Shown piece by piece: positions 1-14,658 of a stretch of DNA of 64,000 nucleotides (positions are counted from its first letter, which is position 1; the number at the start of each line of letters is the position of its first letter). This stretch comes from Paraspadella gotoi. Taxonomy: Eukaryota; Chaetognatha. Both the position numbers and the translations under genes were made by a program. The stretch covers positions 3,204,026 through 3,268,025 of the forward strand of contig CM119269.1 in the NCBI GenBank assembly GCA_051294375.1, read 5' to 3'. The notes beneath the pieces were generated by a model. The model had not been told where the DNA came from, made no database searches, and saw nothing but the letters and a program-made list of their open reading frames with translations.

Positions 1-1507
1 GGTCGTCGTCGTCGTCCTCGTCGTCGCTGCCACTCATCCCCGAAATGAATTAACACAAAATCCGTTCCTCTTTGGATGAACTGATTTACATTTAGAATTT
101 AAACTCTTCGTCGCCCTGTCGAAAATATATTCAGTTGGCTTTTATAGTATCCATTTAAAAAAAATGATGGCCTATTTAGCACCATTTCCTACCCGCTTTT
201 TCTTTGTACCCGCGTAGGCCGCATTCTTGTGGCCCTTATGGCCGCTTTGAGGCCCCATAATAGGCCACTTTAGAGCCTCCCTCGGCCTGATTTCATTCCT
301 CAACGCCTCGAGGGCATAAGTTTCCTTTCGATTTTCTTTAAATCAATCGATCGATCAATCAAAAAAATCTCTCGTCGTTTTGACGCTAAATGGCAACAAA
401 CGTTTAAAAAGAGAGAAAATCTGACTTTAGGAGAGAGAGAGAGAGNNNNNNNNNNNNNNNNNNNNNNNNNNNNNNNNNNNNNNNNNNNNNNNNNNNNNNN
501 NNNNNNNNNNNNNNNNNNNNNNNNNNNNNNNNNNNNNNNNNNNNNNNNNNNNNNNNNNNNNNNNNNNNNNNNNNNNNNNNNNNNNNNNNNNNNNNNNNNN
601 NNNNNNNNNNNNNNNNNNNNNNNNNNNNNNNNNNNNNNNNNNNNNNNNNNNNNNNNNNNNNNNNNNNNNNNNNNNNNNNNNNNNNNNNNNNNNNNNNNNN
701 NNNNNNNNNNNNNNNNNNNNNNNNNNNNNNNNNNNNNNNNNNNNNNNNNNNNNNNNNNNNCGCCCGCGCAAATTAGCGACGATTAAGCGATCGGAAAAAA
801 ACTCGCGGTAGAAAAAAGGTAAGTTTGAACGAGAGCCTGAAAAGGTAGGCGACCAACCCACCCCCACCCCAAAAAAAAAGAGAAGGAGTCGGATTGACTT
901 ATGCCTGGGAAAGGAATCGAGAGACAGGATAACGAGTTTTCTCATTCAAGAATCCGAGTTAATCGACGAGACTAATTTGTCCATTAAACGATCGTCAACT
1001 CATTTTCTTCTTTTTTTTTTTGGTTGGTGCGGATTGCTCGCCGCTTGTTTTAAACCTTGATTAAATTCATTAGGTTTAATAGCAATTTCGGTGCTTATTG
1101 ACGAATCTGGTGGTTGTTGACGACTGTTGAGATGTGAGTTTTGCTATGATTTACCATGCCTTCAACCGTTTTTGCTCCTTGAATATTTTCGTTCTCAGAT
1201 CGAAACGAGTTTTCCTAATAATGAACTCTGGGATGTTCTATTTTTAGCATCGAACACTTGGCACTGATTAAGAGCAGTTTCTTTTTAACCCTTATTAAAA
1301 GCCGTTTCCGACGCTTTTACTCTAGAGCGCCAACGGTTAAAAGTTGTTTACCCTCATAATTTTTCTTTTTGCTCTTTTTTTTTTTACTCCCAGAATTTCT
1401 ACTTTCTCCCGTTGCCAGATGTTGAGCAGAAATCTTTGATTTACCGCGGGGAACAATTTTTTATTTTTTACGCCTTCTAACGCCGCCTCAACCCCCGTTC
1501 TTTTTCA

Positions 1508-1540
<33 letters not shown>

Positions 1541-1629
1541 NNNNNNNNNNNNNNNNNNNNNNNNNNNNNNNNNNNNNNNNNNNNNNNNNNNNNNNNNNNN
1601 NNNNNNNNNNNNNNNNNNNNNNNNNNNNN

Positions 1630-1664
<35 letters not shown>

Positions 1665-3091
1665 TTCGTCTTTCGTTATTAACGTCTTTCTTTCTTTATT
1701 TCTTTCTTTCTTTTTTTCTTTCTTTCTTTCTCTCTCTATTTCTCTCTATCTTTCTTTCTTTTTTTTCTCTTCTTTCTGTCTTCAACAAAGAAAATCCCAC
1801 TTTCCCTTTTTGAACTTTGAAACGAAACTTGAAATAGACGATGACAAAACTTTGTTGTTCTTTCCTTTCGAGAACAGATGAACCGACGGAACAAAAACGA
1901 CGAACGAAAATGACGGAATAAAACGAAGAACAAAAGAACAACAAAGAACTTCAATCGTCGCCCACCGACGTCGCAGGTGTGGCCTCGTCATCCTCGTCAA
2001 CCACCCCAGAGTGTGTCCCTCTTNNNNNNNNNNNNNNNNNNNNNNNNNNNNNNNNNNNNNNNNNNNNNNNNNNNNNNNNNNNNNNNNNNNNNNNNNNNNN
2101 NNNNNNNNNNNNNNNNNNNNNNNNNNNNNNNNNNNNNNNNNNNNNNNNNNNNNNNNNNNNNNNNNNNNNNNNNNNNNNNNNNATCTCCTCTTATCTCGCT
2201 CTCCCTACGACTCTCGCTTCTCTTTCTTTTTCTCTCATCCTCTCTTTCCCTCTCTCTCTCTGTTTGACTTCTTTACCTCTCTCACTTACTTCACTTCCCT
2301 TCCTCATGGAGAATCAGACAACAAGAGTTTCACACAAAAATGCAAAGAACCCCCTAGGATTTGCCGGCAGCAAAAAANNNNNNNNNNNNNNNNNNNNNNN
2401 NNNNNNNNNNNNNNNNNNNNNNNNNNNNNNNNNNNNNNNNNNNNNNNNNNNNNNNNNNNNNNNNNNNNNNNNNNNNNNNNNNNNNNNNNNNNNNNNNNNN
2501 NNNNNNNNNNNNNNNNNNNNNCTCTCTCTCTCTCTCTCTCTGGCGATTTCTAGACACCTGCTACTATTTGAGAGAAATAAAAACACAATTTTTTAGAATG
2601 AAAATGTTTTTCCAGTCTCATTGGGACTTTTCTGTTTATTCTAAGCTTGATAGAGACCCTAAATTTAAACCTCTGCTTCGATTGTTTTTTTAGGTAATTA
2701 TTCGACTTTTTTTGATAAAAACGGAGATGGTATGTAATTGTATGAAATTGGTACAACCAATATAAAAATTATTAGAAGAAGTTTGAATTAATTTTACAAC
2801 GATTTTTTTGTATCAAAACGAACATGTTTCGGCTCACATTCAAACCTTCATCAGAGTCAATTCGGTTTTTGTTGTTGTATGTTTAAATTTATTGAGGTGT
2901 AAGGTCGCAAGTTGTAAATTTTAAAACAAATTTTCAAGTTTAACTTTTTACTTAATCTTAGAATATTTACCATTGGTACTAAAAATTGTTAAGTTGAGAA
3001 ATGAAAAATGTTTTTAGGTATAACTTTCGCTTCAAACGTGACTCATTTTTGAAAAGTATTGTTTTGAAAGATATTAAATTTAGACAGAAGC

Positions 3092-3139
<48 letters not shown>

Positions 3140-4020
3140 GAGACTTTAACCAAAACGGAGATGGGAGGCGTCGCAATTTTAAAGTTCTGTCTTTTTTTCC
3201 GCTGAAATTTAATTATAAAACTTATCGAAAAATTCGCTAAGATTTTTTTCCTTCGTGTGCCGTCGTACTGAGAGATCTACCGGAACGCCACCTAACGTTG
3301 GCGACGACGTTGACGAGGACGACGACTACCACAGTGACAACGATGATACCGCTGATAATGATAATGACATTAATGTCACCGGGATGACAAAGGTGACCGC
3401 GAAAGACGTCGAAGATTTCATCGGCGACAATTACGACTCTGAAGTCGGACGGGAAAATGTATAAGCTAAGGACTCGCGTTACTATTATGGTGGACTAAAA
3501 ATCCACCAACCGTTCCAACCTATCATCTAATTCAAACGGCTCATTGCCCGTTACTCCCCCTCCCCCCCTTCGCAAGAAAAACAATTACAAATTACGACCT
3601 TCAAATAATATAACGAGCGATTGTTGAGTCCGGGGAAAAAAAAACTTTATTACTTAATTTTTATTCTGATATTTTTATTGCCTTTCGCGAAAGATAATCT
3701 TTTATCTCGTATATTATCTACCGGAAGTCGACTCATTTCTATTTTACTACCTTTTTTAATCTTTTAACTTAATAAAAAAGCGGGAATAATAATAATTTTT
3801 CTCCTCTATCTCTCTCTCTCTCTCTCGCATTCCAAACTGAAAAAAGACGATAATATTTCATTTAAAAAAACTTTTTTTTTCTCCTCGGAAGACGAAGAAG
3901 ATCCGTTTTTGGTTCAAAACGTTTGCTATAAATTTAGATTAACGATTTGATATTTTGATTTATATTCTCGTTCATCGATTATTTTAATGTTTGTTTTCTA
4001 ATCATTTTTAATCGTTATCT
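1..4020. other. No supported gene; AT-rich with microsatellites and gaps
   Basis: Contains (CTTT)n, (CT)n, a (GA)n run at 3093-3127 and N gaps at 446-760, 1541-1629, 2024-2182 and 2378-2521. An Asp-rich frame at 3255-3464 is built from GAC/GAT triplets and does not start with ATG. Confidence 0.6.
1511..1760 (+). repeat. (CTTT)n array with N gap
   Basis: Tetranucleotide repeat split by the gap at 1541-1629. Confidence 0.85.
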
Positions 4021-4074
4021 TTAACTTAATTGCTCATCCTGTTCCGCTTCGTATTTCTCCTCCTTCGGCGGCGA

Positions 4075-4575
4075 TCTCGCTCCTCCGACCCATCCGAGGT
4101 TTCCTACTTCCTCCCCTTCTTCCTCCGACCAATCAGAGGTTTCCTACATCCTCCCTNNNNNNNNNNNNNNNNNNNNNNNNNNNNNNNNNNNNNNNNNNNN
4201 NNNNNNNNNNNNNNNNNNNNNNNNNNNNNNNNNNNNNNNNNNNNNNNNNNNNNNNNNNNNNNNNNNNNNNNNNNNNNNNNNNNNNNNNNNNNNNNNNNNN
4301 NNNNNNNNNNNNNNNNNNNNNNNNNNNNNNNNNNNNNNNNNNNNNNNNNNNNNNNNNNNNNNNNNNNNNNNNNNNNNNNNNNNNNNNNNNNNNNNNNNNN
4401 NNTCTTCCTCCGACCCATCCGAGGTTTCCTACCTCCTACCCTTATTCCTCTGACTCATCTAAGGTTCCCTACCTCCTCTTATTCCTCTGACCCATCCAAG
4501 GTTTCCTACCTCCTCCTCCTATTCCTCCGACCCATCCGAGGTTTCCTACCTCCTCCCCTTATTCCTCCTTTGACT
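4075..4575 (+). repeat. Minisatellite, 36-40 bp unit, interrupted by an N gap
   Basis: Units are built on CCGACCCATCCGAGGTTTCC and TACCTCCTCC, at least two before and four after the gap 4157-4402. The gap presumably hides more units. The reading frame through it is a repeat translation. Confidence 0.8.
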
Positions 4576-4599
4576 TTTCCTTCATACCAATCGTCGGCT

Positions 4600-7026
4600 T
4601 TATTTCCTTCTACCCTTCATTCTCTTCATACTCTTCGTCCTACCAATAAACGGTTTTTATATCTCAAGTCTCTTTTTTTCAATTTTCTTGCTAATATCAA
4701 ACATTCATTCTTCATTCGGTCAATAAATATATAGTTTTTTATCATTTTTAAAACATTAGCTTTTTATTTTACTGCATTCCACTGTATTTTAATCTATATT
4801 ATGTTCTTCTGGTTTATCAATCTTACTTGAACATTCATTTTTCCAAATTATCGTGAAATACCTTCTTCCCTCCTACCTTTCNNNNNNNNNNNNNNNNNNN
4901 NNNNNNNNNNNNNNNNNNNNNNNNNNNNNNNNNNNNNNNNNNNNNNNNNNNNNNNNNNNNNNNNNNNNNNNNNNNNNNNNNNNNNNNNNNNNNNNNNNNN
5001 NNNNNNNNNNNNNNNNNNNNNNNNNNNNNNNNNNNNNNNNNNNNNNNNNNNNNNNNNNNNNNNNNNNNAAAAAAAAAGCGTCTGGCCGAAAACAGTAGGA
5101 CGCGGGTGTAACCGAAATTGCGCGATTTTCTAGATCCGATATATCATCGTTTTTGATAATAAAGCGAAAGTTTGTTTTCGAAAATTTGCGATTGGAGAAT
5201 GGTCTCGCGAGAATTACGCGGGCGGACGGGAATCGTCAGTATATATAAAGGGTTGTCTTTGGAAAAAAAGCTAATTGCTAATGATGTCTAATGTTAAACG
5301 TAGTATTGATAATAGTAACAGTAATAATTAGCGTCTTTGTTGTGGCTTTCTTGGAAAAAGTTTACCTCGATGCTTCGATACTTACCTTGACTCGATTCTT
5401 AATCTCCCTTTTTAATACTTTACTAATTATCTATTCTGGCTTTGGAAAAAAAACACTCGGAAATCGCTCGTACAACTCAGCTATTCGCCACTTGGCGACG
5501 ATTAGCGCTCGAGAGAGAGAGAGAATTTTCGAGGAGCTCCTCTTTACGACTGGATCTTTATCAAACATTTTGTTCAAAGATACTTTAATGGGAGAAGACG
5601 AGAGAGAGAGAGAGAGAGATTATTCATTATTGTCAAACCGCCTTCCCGCTAAAAAAAACCTTTTTTTTTTCTACTTTTCCTTATGCCCGTCAGCTTAATC
5701 ACGATAATGGCCCTTTTTGACTTTGGGCTCTGCCTCGGTTACACGGTCGGGCGACTTTCGAATTATACGATTCGTCTTTTTCTTCCTTTCGCCCGATTAT
5801 CTTTTCATCGCGCGAGAGAGACAGAGNNNNNNNNNNNNNNNNNNNNNNNNNNNNNNNNNNNNNNNNNNNNNNNNNNNNNNNNNNNNNNNNNNNNNNNNNN
5901 NNNNNNNNNNNNNNNNNNNNNNNNNNNNNNNNNNNNNNNNNNNNNNNNNNNNNNNNNNNNNNNNNNNNNNNNNNNNNNNNNNNNNNNNNNNNNNNNNNNN
6001 NNNNNNNNNNNNNNNNNNNNNNNNNNNNNNNNNNNNNNNNNNNCATGAATTTGATTGGTTTTTCTCTATCATTTCGAGTTTCCTTATTTGTGGAATTTTT
6101 CACGAACGAGTTTTCTGTTTTGCTGAATGTTTTCTGCCTCCATCTTATCTTTTCAAAATCTCAAGTTTCATTTAATGAGTCTCCCAAATATTAAATATAT
6201 TTAATATTTTCGAAGAATCCATCAATTTGATGTATCCACTTGTTTAATTTTCCGTCGCGGAATTTCTTATCTTAACTTCATCTTAAACTAAGCGGTCGCC
6301 TCATTTTCGAATCTATTTTTTTTACTGCGACAATTTGTGTTTTTTTTTAAACATTTAGTTCCTCAACTTATTTTCGTCTTTTTTAAAAANNNNNNNNNNN
6401 NNNNNNNNNNNNNNNNNNNNNNNNNNNNNNNNNNNNNNNNNNNNNNNNNNNNNNNNNNNNNNNNNNNNNNNNNNNNNNNNNNNNNNNNNNNNNNNNNNNN
6501 NNNNNNNNNNNNNNNNNNNNNNNNNNNNNNNNNNNNNNNNNNNNNNNNNNNNNNNNNNNNNNNNNNNNNNNNNNNNNNNNNNNNNNNNNNNNNNNNNNNN
6601 NNNNNNNNNNNNNNNNNNNNNNNNAAAAAAAAAAAAAAATAATAAAAAACTAACCTTAAAATTTTAACTTTCTTCGGTTCAAGATAACAAAGTTTTTTTG
6701 TTAAAACATTCCAACTTTCTTTCGGGCGACGAAATCAGTGACGAGAGGAGAAATCAAAATTTCAGTCTTGGAGGACGTCGCCATTTTTTTTTGGGACGAA
6801 TCAGATCAAAATCTTTAAAAAAAAGGAACTTAAAAGCGAAATTCAATTTTTTTCTTTTTTTTAAGCGGATTACTTTTTTTTTACCGGCGCTTTTAAAATG
6901 TATAACGACCGATCGGGAAAGAAAAAAAACTAGGAAGAGACAATGCGGCTTCTGTTTACGACGACTTTGTTTACTTCTCGTTTTTTTAAGGTTTACCTTA
7001 GTTAGTTTGTTTTTTCTTTGTGAACG

Positions 7027-7104
<78 letters not shown>

Positions 7105-7890
7105 TCTAGTTTTAAATTTCTTTCGCAGAAGTTTGTCTTGTCGGGATTCTTTAAAAGTCACAGCTGACTTCACTGCTGAATTATATCTACGAAAAAAAAG
7201 GAGCAAAGCCATTTGAACCAAAGACGCTCTCCCTTTGTCAGCTTTGTCATCGTCGCTGTCATTGTTTATTAAATTCATCCCAAATTCGAAAAGGTCGATT
7301 ATATTCCACATAGTTAACGAGAGCCTCGTCATTATCTGTGTCTAGATTGTCGTCGTCGTTTTCGTCGTCGTCTCCGTCATCGTCGTCGTCGTCGATGTCA
7401 TTCGCATTTGAAGGAATTAATTAATCGTCGAACGTTTATGCTAATTTGAGGCCGAGGATCGAATCCACCCCCCCCCACCTCCCCCTTAAAAAGAATTTTG
7501 ATGAATTACTTTCCGTCCCGCGTTTCAACTCTTATTTCTTTTCCCAGACGATAATAATTTCGAATCCCTCTTCTCACGTAAACGGACAAGTCTTACAAAT
7601 TTTTTGGTTTCGAAAACTCGTCCCGCCCAAGATAAATTCCTTTCTTACACTTCCGCCCTGTCTCACAAAATTAGTTTTCGCTCATTTTTCGCTGTTTAAA
7701 CCTTACCTTACAATAGGTTAACTCAACCTTTTTCACTAACCGACTAGAAACTACTTTCAAGAACTTAGACCTCCTTTAACGAATCGCATCCAAATCAGAT
7801 TTGATCTAAATAAATAAAGAACACTTTGTGTCATGTGCATAAATCCTCTCTTCGATCTAAATACTCTCTCCTTCCTAACGAATTCGCCCT
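4600..7890. other. No supported gene; gapped AT-rich sequence
   Basis: N gaps at 4882-5068, 5827-6043 and 6390-6624, plus the (CT)n tract at 7031. A TATATAAAG at about 5241 precedes a 135-codon ATG frame at 5291-5698. That frame contains GA-repeat Arg-Glu runs and has no other support. Confidence 0.5.
7031..7102 (+). repeat. (CT)n microsatellite
   Basis: About 36 uninterrupted CT units. Confidence 0.9.
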
Positions 7891-8105
7891 AAATCATACT
7901 CTAAAATGCAAATCAATCCCGATCTAAATCAAACTCTNNNNNNNNNNNNNNNNNNNNNNNAATCAAACTCTAAAATGCAAATCAATCTCAATCAAAATCA
8001 AACGCTAAATGCAAATCAATCTCGATCTAAATCAAAGTATAAATGAAAATCAATCCCGATCTAAATCAAACTCTAAAATGCAAATCACTCCCGATCTAAA
8101 TTCAG
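7890..8105 (+). repeat. Minisatellite, about 34-bp unit
   Basis: Units of GATCTAAATCAAACTC and AAAATGCAAATCAATC, with a 23-N gap at 7938-7960. A single further unit appears at 11502-11530, at the junction of the direct duplication. Confidence 0.8.
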
Positions 8106-8467
8106 TTTAATTCCTTCTCCAACCTTCAACATACTTATCTCCGCGAGGCACTAGCCCTACCCCTCCTCCTTCCTGCCTCCTCCTGATCCTTTCTGGGTCC
8201 CCTTTCCTTCTTCCGCTTCGTTTCATTCACGCACGAGCTTGATTCGCGACACCTTACCTTCTCGCCCCCGCCTTTTCCTCCTCCTCCTGCTCCTCCTCTC
8301 CTCCTCCTCCTTCTCCTCCTCCTCCTCCTCCATGTCGGCCCGTGATTTTAGGCGCCGATTTCAGAAAATCCAGTTTATTTAATTCAATTTTTATCTCCGC
8401 GATTCAGATTCTTCTTTTTTAATTTTCTTCCAGAATCTTTTTTTTTTTTGATAGTCTCAACGTCGAA

Positions 8468-8504
<37 letters not shown>

Positions 8505-9828
8505 TGGTGGTAATTGCGTAAATTGAAACTGAATATATTCGTCTCAACAAATTATAAAAGCCAGATTTGATTTTGTTTTTAATACTTTTATATCCTTCTA
8601 GAAAAAAATTTTTCCGGGGTTTTTTTCATTATTTTTTTACGTACGACACACCATGAGTTCCAGTCATGGTTGGGAGATTTATATCTGCCTCTGCCACGCG
8701 GGACGTCGGCTCCTAACTCATGATGACTTGGATGAACGACGACGACCGACTATGATGATGCATGGTGATGATGTTATGATAATGATCCTGACGATTATTT
8801 GTATAATTACAACAGTGAGGACGAAGGAGACGACGATACTGATATGATTATGATTTTATTTTGAGTTCATATGACTAGACATGATGATTGATAAATGATT
8901 TGAGTTCATCATGATAAGACAATGGATGATGATGATGATGATGATGTGACTGATAAATAATAATAATAATAATTAATAATACAATAATATAATAATAAAC
9001 TATAATAAAATAATAATAATTAGAATAATAATAATAATATATATATAATAATATAATAATGATGATGAATGATATTGATAAATCGGATGATTTGTTGATA
9101 TGATGATGATGATGATATGGATTACGAGGTACGACGACGGACGACGACGACGACGAGGGACGACGAACCAAAACCACGAAGTAATATCTCAACGAGGGAA
9201 CGCAGGACACAGGCAGAATGTAGCAAATGAGGATAAAATAGGATTACCCGATCCATGACTGTTGATGCGTCAGGACCGAGAGATAGACCAAAAAGGTAAG
9301 ACTCCAAACGGTGGCGTATCTGAATATCGGACGCGAGGGAGGATTAAGATAGAAAGTGAGACAGCGCAGTACGAGAGTTGCGAAAGATACCCAAACTAGA
9401 AAGGTGAGAGTGCACCCCGCTAAGAGAAAGCAGAGAGCGAGAGACAGTGCCGCACACCTGACCTAGCGAAACACACCGAAGAACTCACTCTCCTCCGATT
9501 CCTGATTATTTCCAAACTTTTCTCTCATCATTTTTTGCCTGAAGAAAAGAAAACGAAGAGAAAGAGAAATAATTAAAAGGAATAAAAAAAAAAAAAAAAA
9601 AAGAAAATCCTTTTTTTTTCTTCTTCGAGTTTCGAAATGAAATTTTACTCTGAAAATCTCGTCTTCTAGTTATTTTTCTGCGAATTTCTGCCAAATTCCT
9701 TTTTTTCTTAACTTTTGCCAAGAAAAAGAAAAGAAAATAAAAGAAGGAAGCCTCTCGACGAATTTTGAGACTTTTTGCGCAAACTTCTTTCCCCATCTAC
9801 AGAGCGTTCGCGGACTCCCACAATGTTC

Positions 9829-9875
<47 letters not shown>

Positions 9876-11510
9876 TTCCCGGGAGCGAGCAACAAATTCT
9901 CGCCGAAACCACAATAAAGATCAAGAGAGAAACAAAAATCATTGGATCGAAAAAGAAAAAAAAAGGGAATCGCGGTTTTCGGATTTTTTCGAGGAAAAAA
10001 AAAAGCGACGGAGATTCATTCACTTTGTGGTCGCGACTGACGGGAGGACGCGACGACGATGACGACGACAAAGACGACGACGACGAAGACGATGAGGATG
10101 ACGTCTGATGACAACGAGTACGACGATGACGAAGATGACAACAACGATGACGACGTCAATGACGAAGACGACGACAAAGAAGGTACAACGTTGACAAGGA
10201 TATTTTAAACTGACTAAAAATTTTTGACGAAAACAATAGCGGCCACATCGACGTAGAATGTGCTTTTTGTTTTAAACCCATCGTCGCCGGTTAAATTTAA
10301 GAACCCAAAGACGACAATCTCAGGATTATGAGGGCGACGACAATGAGGACGACGACGACGACGACGACAATGACGACGACGACGACGACGAAGATTTTTT
10401 TTCTCTCTTCAAAAATTCCCGGGGACTACGCGCAAAAATTTCGAGAAGAAAAACTCGATAACTTAGAGTTAGACCTAAATACTGATTTCTCCGAGGGAAA
10501 ATGTATTGAAAAAATTAAAGAAGGAAGAGAAAGGGGGAGAGAGAGAGAAAAAAAAACAAAGCCGGAAAGATAAGCTCATCCTGTTTTTATTACTACTCCG
10601 ATTAGCTGATATACCAAAGCCGTTTTAACTATGAAATTGATATTTAAAAAAAAAAAATTTTCCTTAAAATTAATATTTCACCGTAATTATTCAAAAAAAA
10701 AAAAAAAAGAAGAAAACTTTTGGACTGAATTTCGTCCCACGAGATTCCAGGGAAAAAAATATCGACGAAAATTGTTTTTGTTTAAATATATTTTTTTAAT
10801 ATCGTATGACACACAAAAAAAACGCGGTTCGATGCGTTTAAATTACGGCGTGGAGAGTGAGAGAGAACAAGGAGAGGAGTTGGGAGGGACACAGGCAGGC
10901 AGAGTGAGAGATAGGAAAACAAAAAATGACTCGCGAGTTCAAAGTCATTAAGGTTTTTTTTTTTCCCGAAGGATAATTTATGGGCATGCGCCGAGTTAAA
11001 TAATAAACACTATAGAAATCAAGAGGCAAAGAGAGACAGTAATAACGAGAGAGAGAGAGATGAGAGAGAGAGAAGAGAGAGAGAGAGAAGAGAGAGAGGA
11101 GAGAGAAGAGAGATGAGAGAGAGAGAGAGAGAAAGGCAGCGGGGAGATGGGTGAGAAAGGATAGGGAGAGAGAGAAGAAAATGGAAAAAGCAAGAAAACG
11201 AGACAGAGAGAGACCATAGTTTAATTTTCGGGAACTGGAGAGAGTGAGTTGAGAGAGCGGAGATATTTCTCACGCTCAGTCGCTTGCTCCTCGTCCCCCC
11301 ATTTTTTAAAAAATATGGGATCGGATCTTTTGTTGTTTATGATTCTCCCGACTGCCGACGTCGTCGCCCTACCCACTTCCATTTTATATTCCGTCCCAGG
11401 GCCAAATTATAAAAAAAAAGTTCACATTAAAAACTTGAAAAAAAAATATTATCAGGGAAAAATATCTGAAAAAAAAAGAAGTTTAAAAGAGAGAGCATAA
11501 TCCCGATCTA
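8062..11510 (+). repeat. Direct duplication, copy 1
   Basis: This stretch recurs at 11511-14600 in the same order: a CCTCCT-rich run, CCATGTCGGCC at about 8331, (GTC)n, ATGATG-rich sequence, a (CT)n block at 9835, (GAC)n and a (GA)n block at 11045. Copy 1 has about 300 bp (9190-9480) that copy 2 lacks. I see no gene in it; the long frames are poly-Asp, Ser-Leu or Lys-rich repeat translations. Confidence 0.8.
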
Positions 11511-14148
11511 AATCAAACTCTAAAATGCATCATCGGCATCTAAATTCGCTAAATTCTATCTACATTTCAACATACCTAAAATTCTTCCCCTCCCCCAAAA
11601 CCCCTCCTCCTCCTCCTCCTCGCTCCTCCTCCTCCTTTCTGTCCTTTTCCTCTTCCGCCTTCTTTCACACCTTGTTCCGCGAACCACCGCTTCCTTCTCC
11701 CGCCTTTTCCTCCTCTGCTCCTCTCCTCTCTCCTTTCTTCCTTCTCCTCCTACTCCTCCTCTCCATGTCGGCCGTGATTTTAGGCGCCCGAATATCAGAA
11801 AATCCAGTTTATGTTAATTTCAATTTTTATCTCCGCGATTCGATTCTTCTTTTTAATTTTCTTCCAAGAATCTTTTTTTTTTGATAGTGCTAAAACGTGC
11901 GTCGTCGTGTCGTCGTCGTCGTGTCAACTTGCGGTAACATTGAAAACATTGAATTATATTCGACGTCAACAATTATAAAAGCCAAAAAGTTTGATTTTTT
12001 TTTCAAATAATTTTTATCATGCTTAGAAAAAAATTTTTCCGGCGGTTTGTTTTCATCTAATTTTTTTAGTACGAACACAATGAGTTCCAGTATGGTCTGG
12101 AGATTATATCTGTCTGCCACGCCGGGCCTCTCTAACTCCATGATGACTTGGATCGAACGCACCGAGCCGACCGACTATGATCGATGCCATGGTGATTGAA
12201 TGTTATGATGAATGATGCTGACGATTATTGTGTATAATTACGCATATTGAATATATACAGTGGAGGAACCGAAGGAGACGACGATACTGATAATGATTTA
12301 AATGATTTTTATTTTGAGTTCATAATGACTTAAGACATGATGATGATGAATGATGACTGATGATGATGATGATGATGAATGATGATGATGATTGGATGAA
12401 GATGATTAACGACCGTGACGACGAACGACGACGACGACTGCGACGACGAACGACGACGAACGACGACGAAACGCCAAAACCACGAAAAAGAATCACTCTC
12501 CTCCGATTGCCTGATTTATTTCCAAATACTTTTTCTTCAATCATTTTTTGGGCTGAAGAAAAGAAAACGAAAGAGAAAGAGAATAATTAAAAGGAATAAA
12601 AAAAAAAAAAGAAAGAAAAATCGCTTTTTTTCTTCTCGAGTTTCGAAATGAAATTTTACTTCTTGAAAAATCTCGTCTTCTAGTTATTTTTTCTGCAATT
12701 TCTGGCGCAAAATTCCTTTTTTTCTTAACTTTTGCCAATAAAAAAGAAAAGAAAATAAAAAGGAAGGAAGCCTCTATGACCGAATTTTGAGACTTTTTGC
12801 GCTAAACTTTTTCCCGGCCCATCTACAGACGTTCGCCGGGACTCCACAATGTTCAAAAATCTCTCTCTCTGCTCTCTCTTCTGCTATCTCAGTCTTTCTC
12901 TTCTCCTCTCTCTCTCCCTTCTTCCCTTCTCCCTCCTTTCTCGCTTTCCCCGGGAAGGGCGAGCAACAAATTCTCTCGCCGAAACACAATAATAGATCAG
13001 AAGAGACAACAAAAATATTGGATCGAAAAAGAAAAAAAAAAGGGGAATCGCGGTTTTCGGATTTTTTCGAGGAAAAAAAAAAGCGACGGGAGATTCATTC
13101 ACTTTGTGGTGGACTTAGAACGGGAGGACGCGACGACGATGACGAGCGACAAAGACGACGACGGGACGAAACGAGACGACGACGACCGAAGACGATGAAG
13201 GATGGACGTCTGAATGAACACTCGAGTACGACGATGACGAGATGAAACAACGATGACGACGTCAATGACGAAGCGACACGACAAAGAAGGTAACGTTGGA
13301 CAAAGGATATTTTTAAACTGACTTGTGTAAAAATTTTTTGACGAAAAACATAGGGCCACATCGACGTTAAGAATTGCCTTTTTGTTTTAAACCCTATCGT
13401 CGCGGTCTATCAATTAAGAACCCATAAGACGACAATCTCAGGATTATGAGGCGACGACAATGAGGACGAACGACGACGACGACGACATGACGACGACGAC
13501 GACGAAGATTTTTTTCTGCGTCTTCAAATTCCGCGCGGGACTACGCGGCAAAAAATTTCGAGAAGAAAAACTCGAATAACTTTAGAGTTAGAAGACCGTA
13601 AATACTGAATTTCTCGCAGGAAAATGTATTGAAAAAATTAAAGAAGAAGAGAAAGGGAAGAGAGAGAAAAAACAAAGCCGAAAGATAAGCTCATCTGTTT
13701 TTTATATACTCCGATAGTTGAATATACTCAAAGCGTTTTAAACTATGAATCTTGATATTTAATAAAAAAAAAGTTTTCCTTAAAATTAATATTTCCCGAA
13801 TTATTGCAAAAAAAAAAAAGAAGAAACTTTTGGACTGAATTTCGTCTCCACGAGATTCCAGGGAAAAAATATCGAACGAAAATTTTTTTGGTTTAAAATT
13901 ATATTTTTTTAATACGTAATGAACAAAAAAAAAACGCGGTTCGATGCGTTTAAATTACGGCGTGGAGAGTGAGAGAGAAAAGGGAGGGAGTTGGGAGGGA
14001 CACAGGCAGGCAAGTGAGAGATAGGAAAACAAAAAATGACTCGCGATTCAAAGTATATTAAGGTTTTTCTTTTTTCCCGAAGATAATTTTGGGCATGGCC
14101 GATTAAGATAAAATCACATAGAAATCAAGAGCAAAGAGAGACCGTAAT

Positions 14149-14213
<65 letters not shown>

Positions 14214-14600
14214 AGAGAGATGAGAGAGAGAGAGAGGAAAGGCAGGGGGAGATGGGTGAGAAAGGATAGGGAGAGGAGAGAAGAAAAGTCGAAAAAGCAA
14301 GAAAACGAGACAGAGAGAGACCAAGTTTAATTTTCGGGAACTGGGAGAGAGTGAGTTGAGAGGACGTGAGATATTTCTCCCGCCTCAGCGCCTTGCTCTC
14401 GTCCCCCATTTTTTATAAAAATATGGATCGGATCTTTGTTGGTTATGAGTTCTCCCGACTGCCGACGTCGCGCCCTACCCACTTCCATTTTATATTCGTC
14501 CCAGGCAAATTGATAAAAAAAAAGCTTCACATTAAACTTGCAAAAAAAAATATTATCAGGGAAAATATCTGAAAAAAAAAGAGTTTTTGACAGAAAAATT
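11511..14600 (+). repeat. Direct duplication, copy 2 (noisy)
   Basis: Second copy of 8062-11510, with frequent one-base indels throughout. It starts with part of the GATCTAAATCAAACTC minisatellite and ends about 125 bp before the 25-N gap at 14725-14749. It contains no gene. Confidence 0.8.
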
Positions 14601-14624
14601 TTTTTTTCAAATTAGCAAATAATA

Positions 14625-14658
<34 letters not shown>

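Noticed and set aside
5241-5698. TATATAAAG followed by a 135-codon ATG frame
   Set aside because: The frame contains GA-repeat translation and no recognisable domain. AT-rich sequence yields such motifs by chance.
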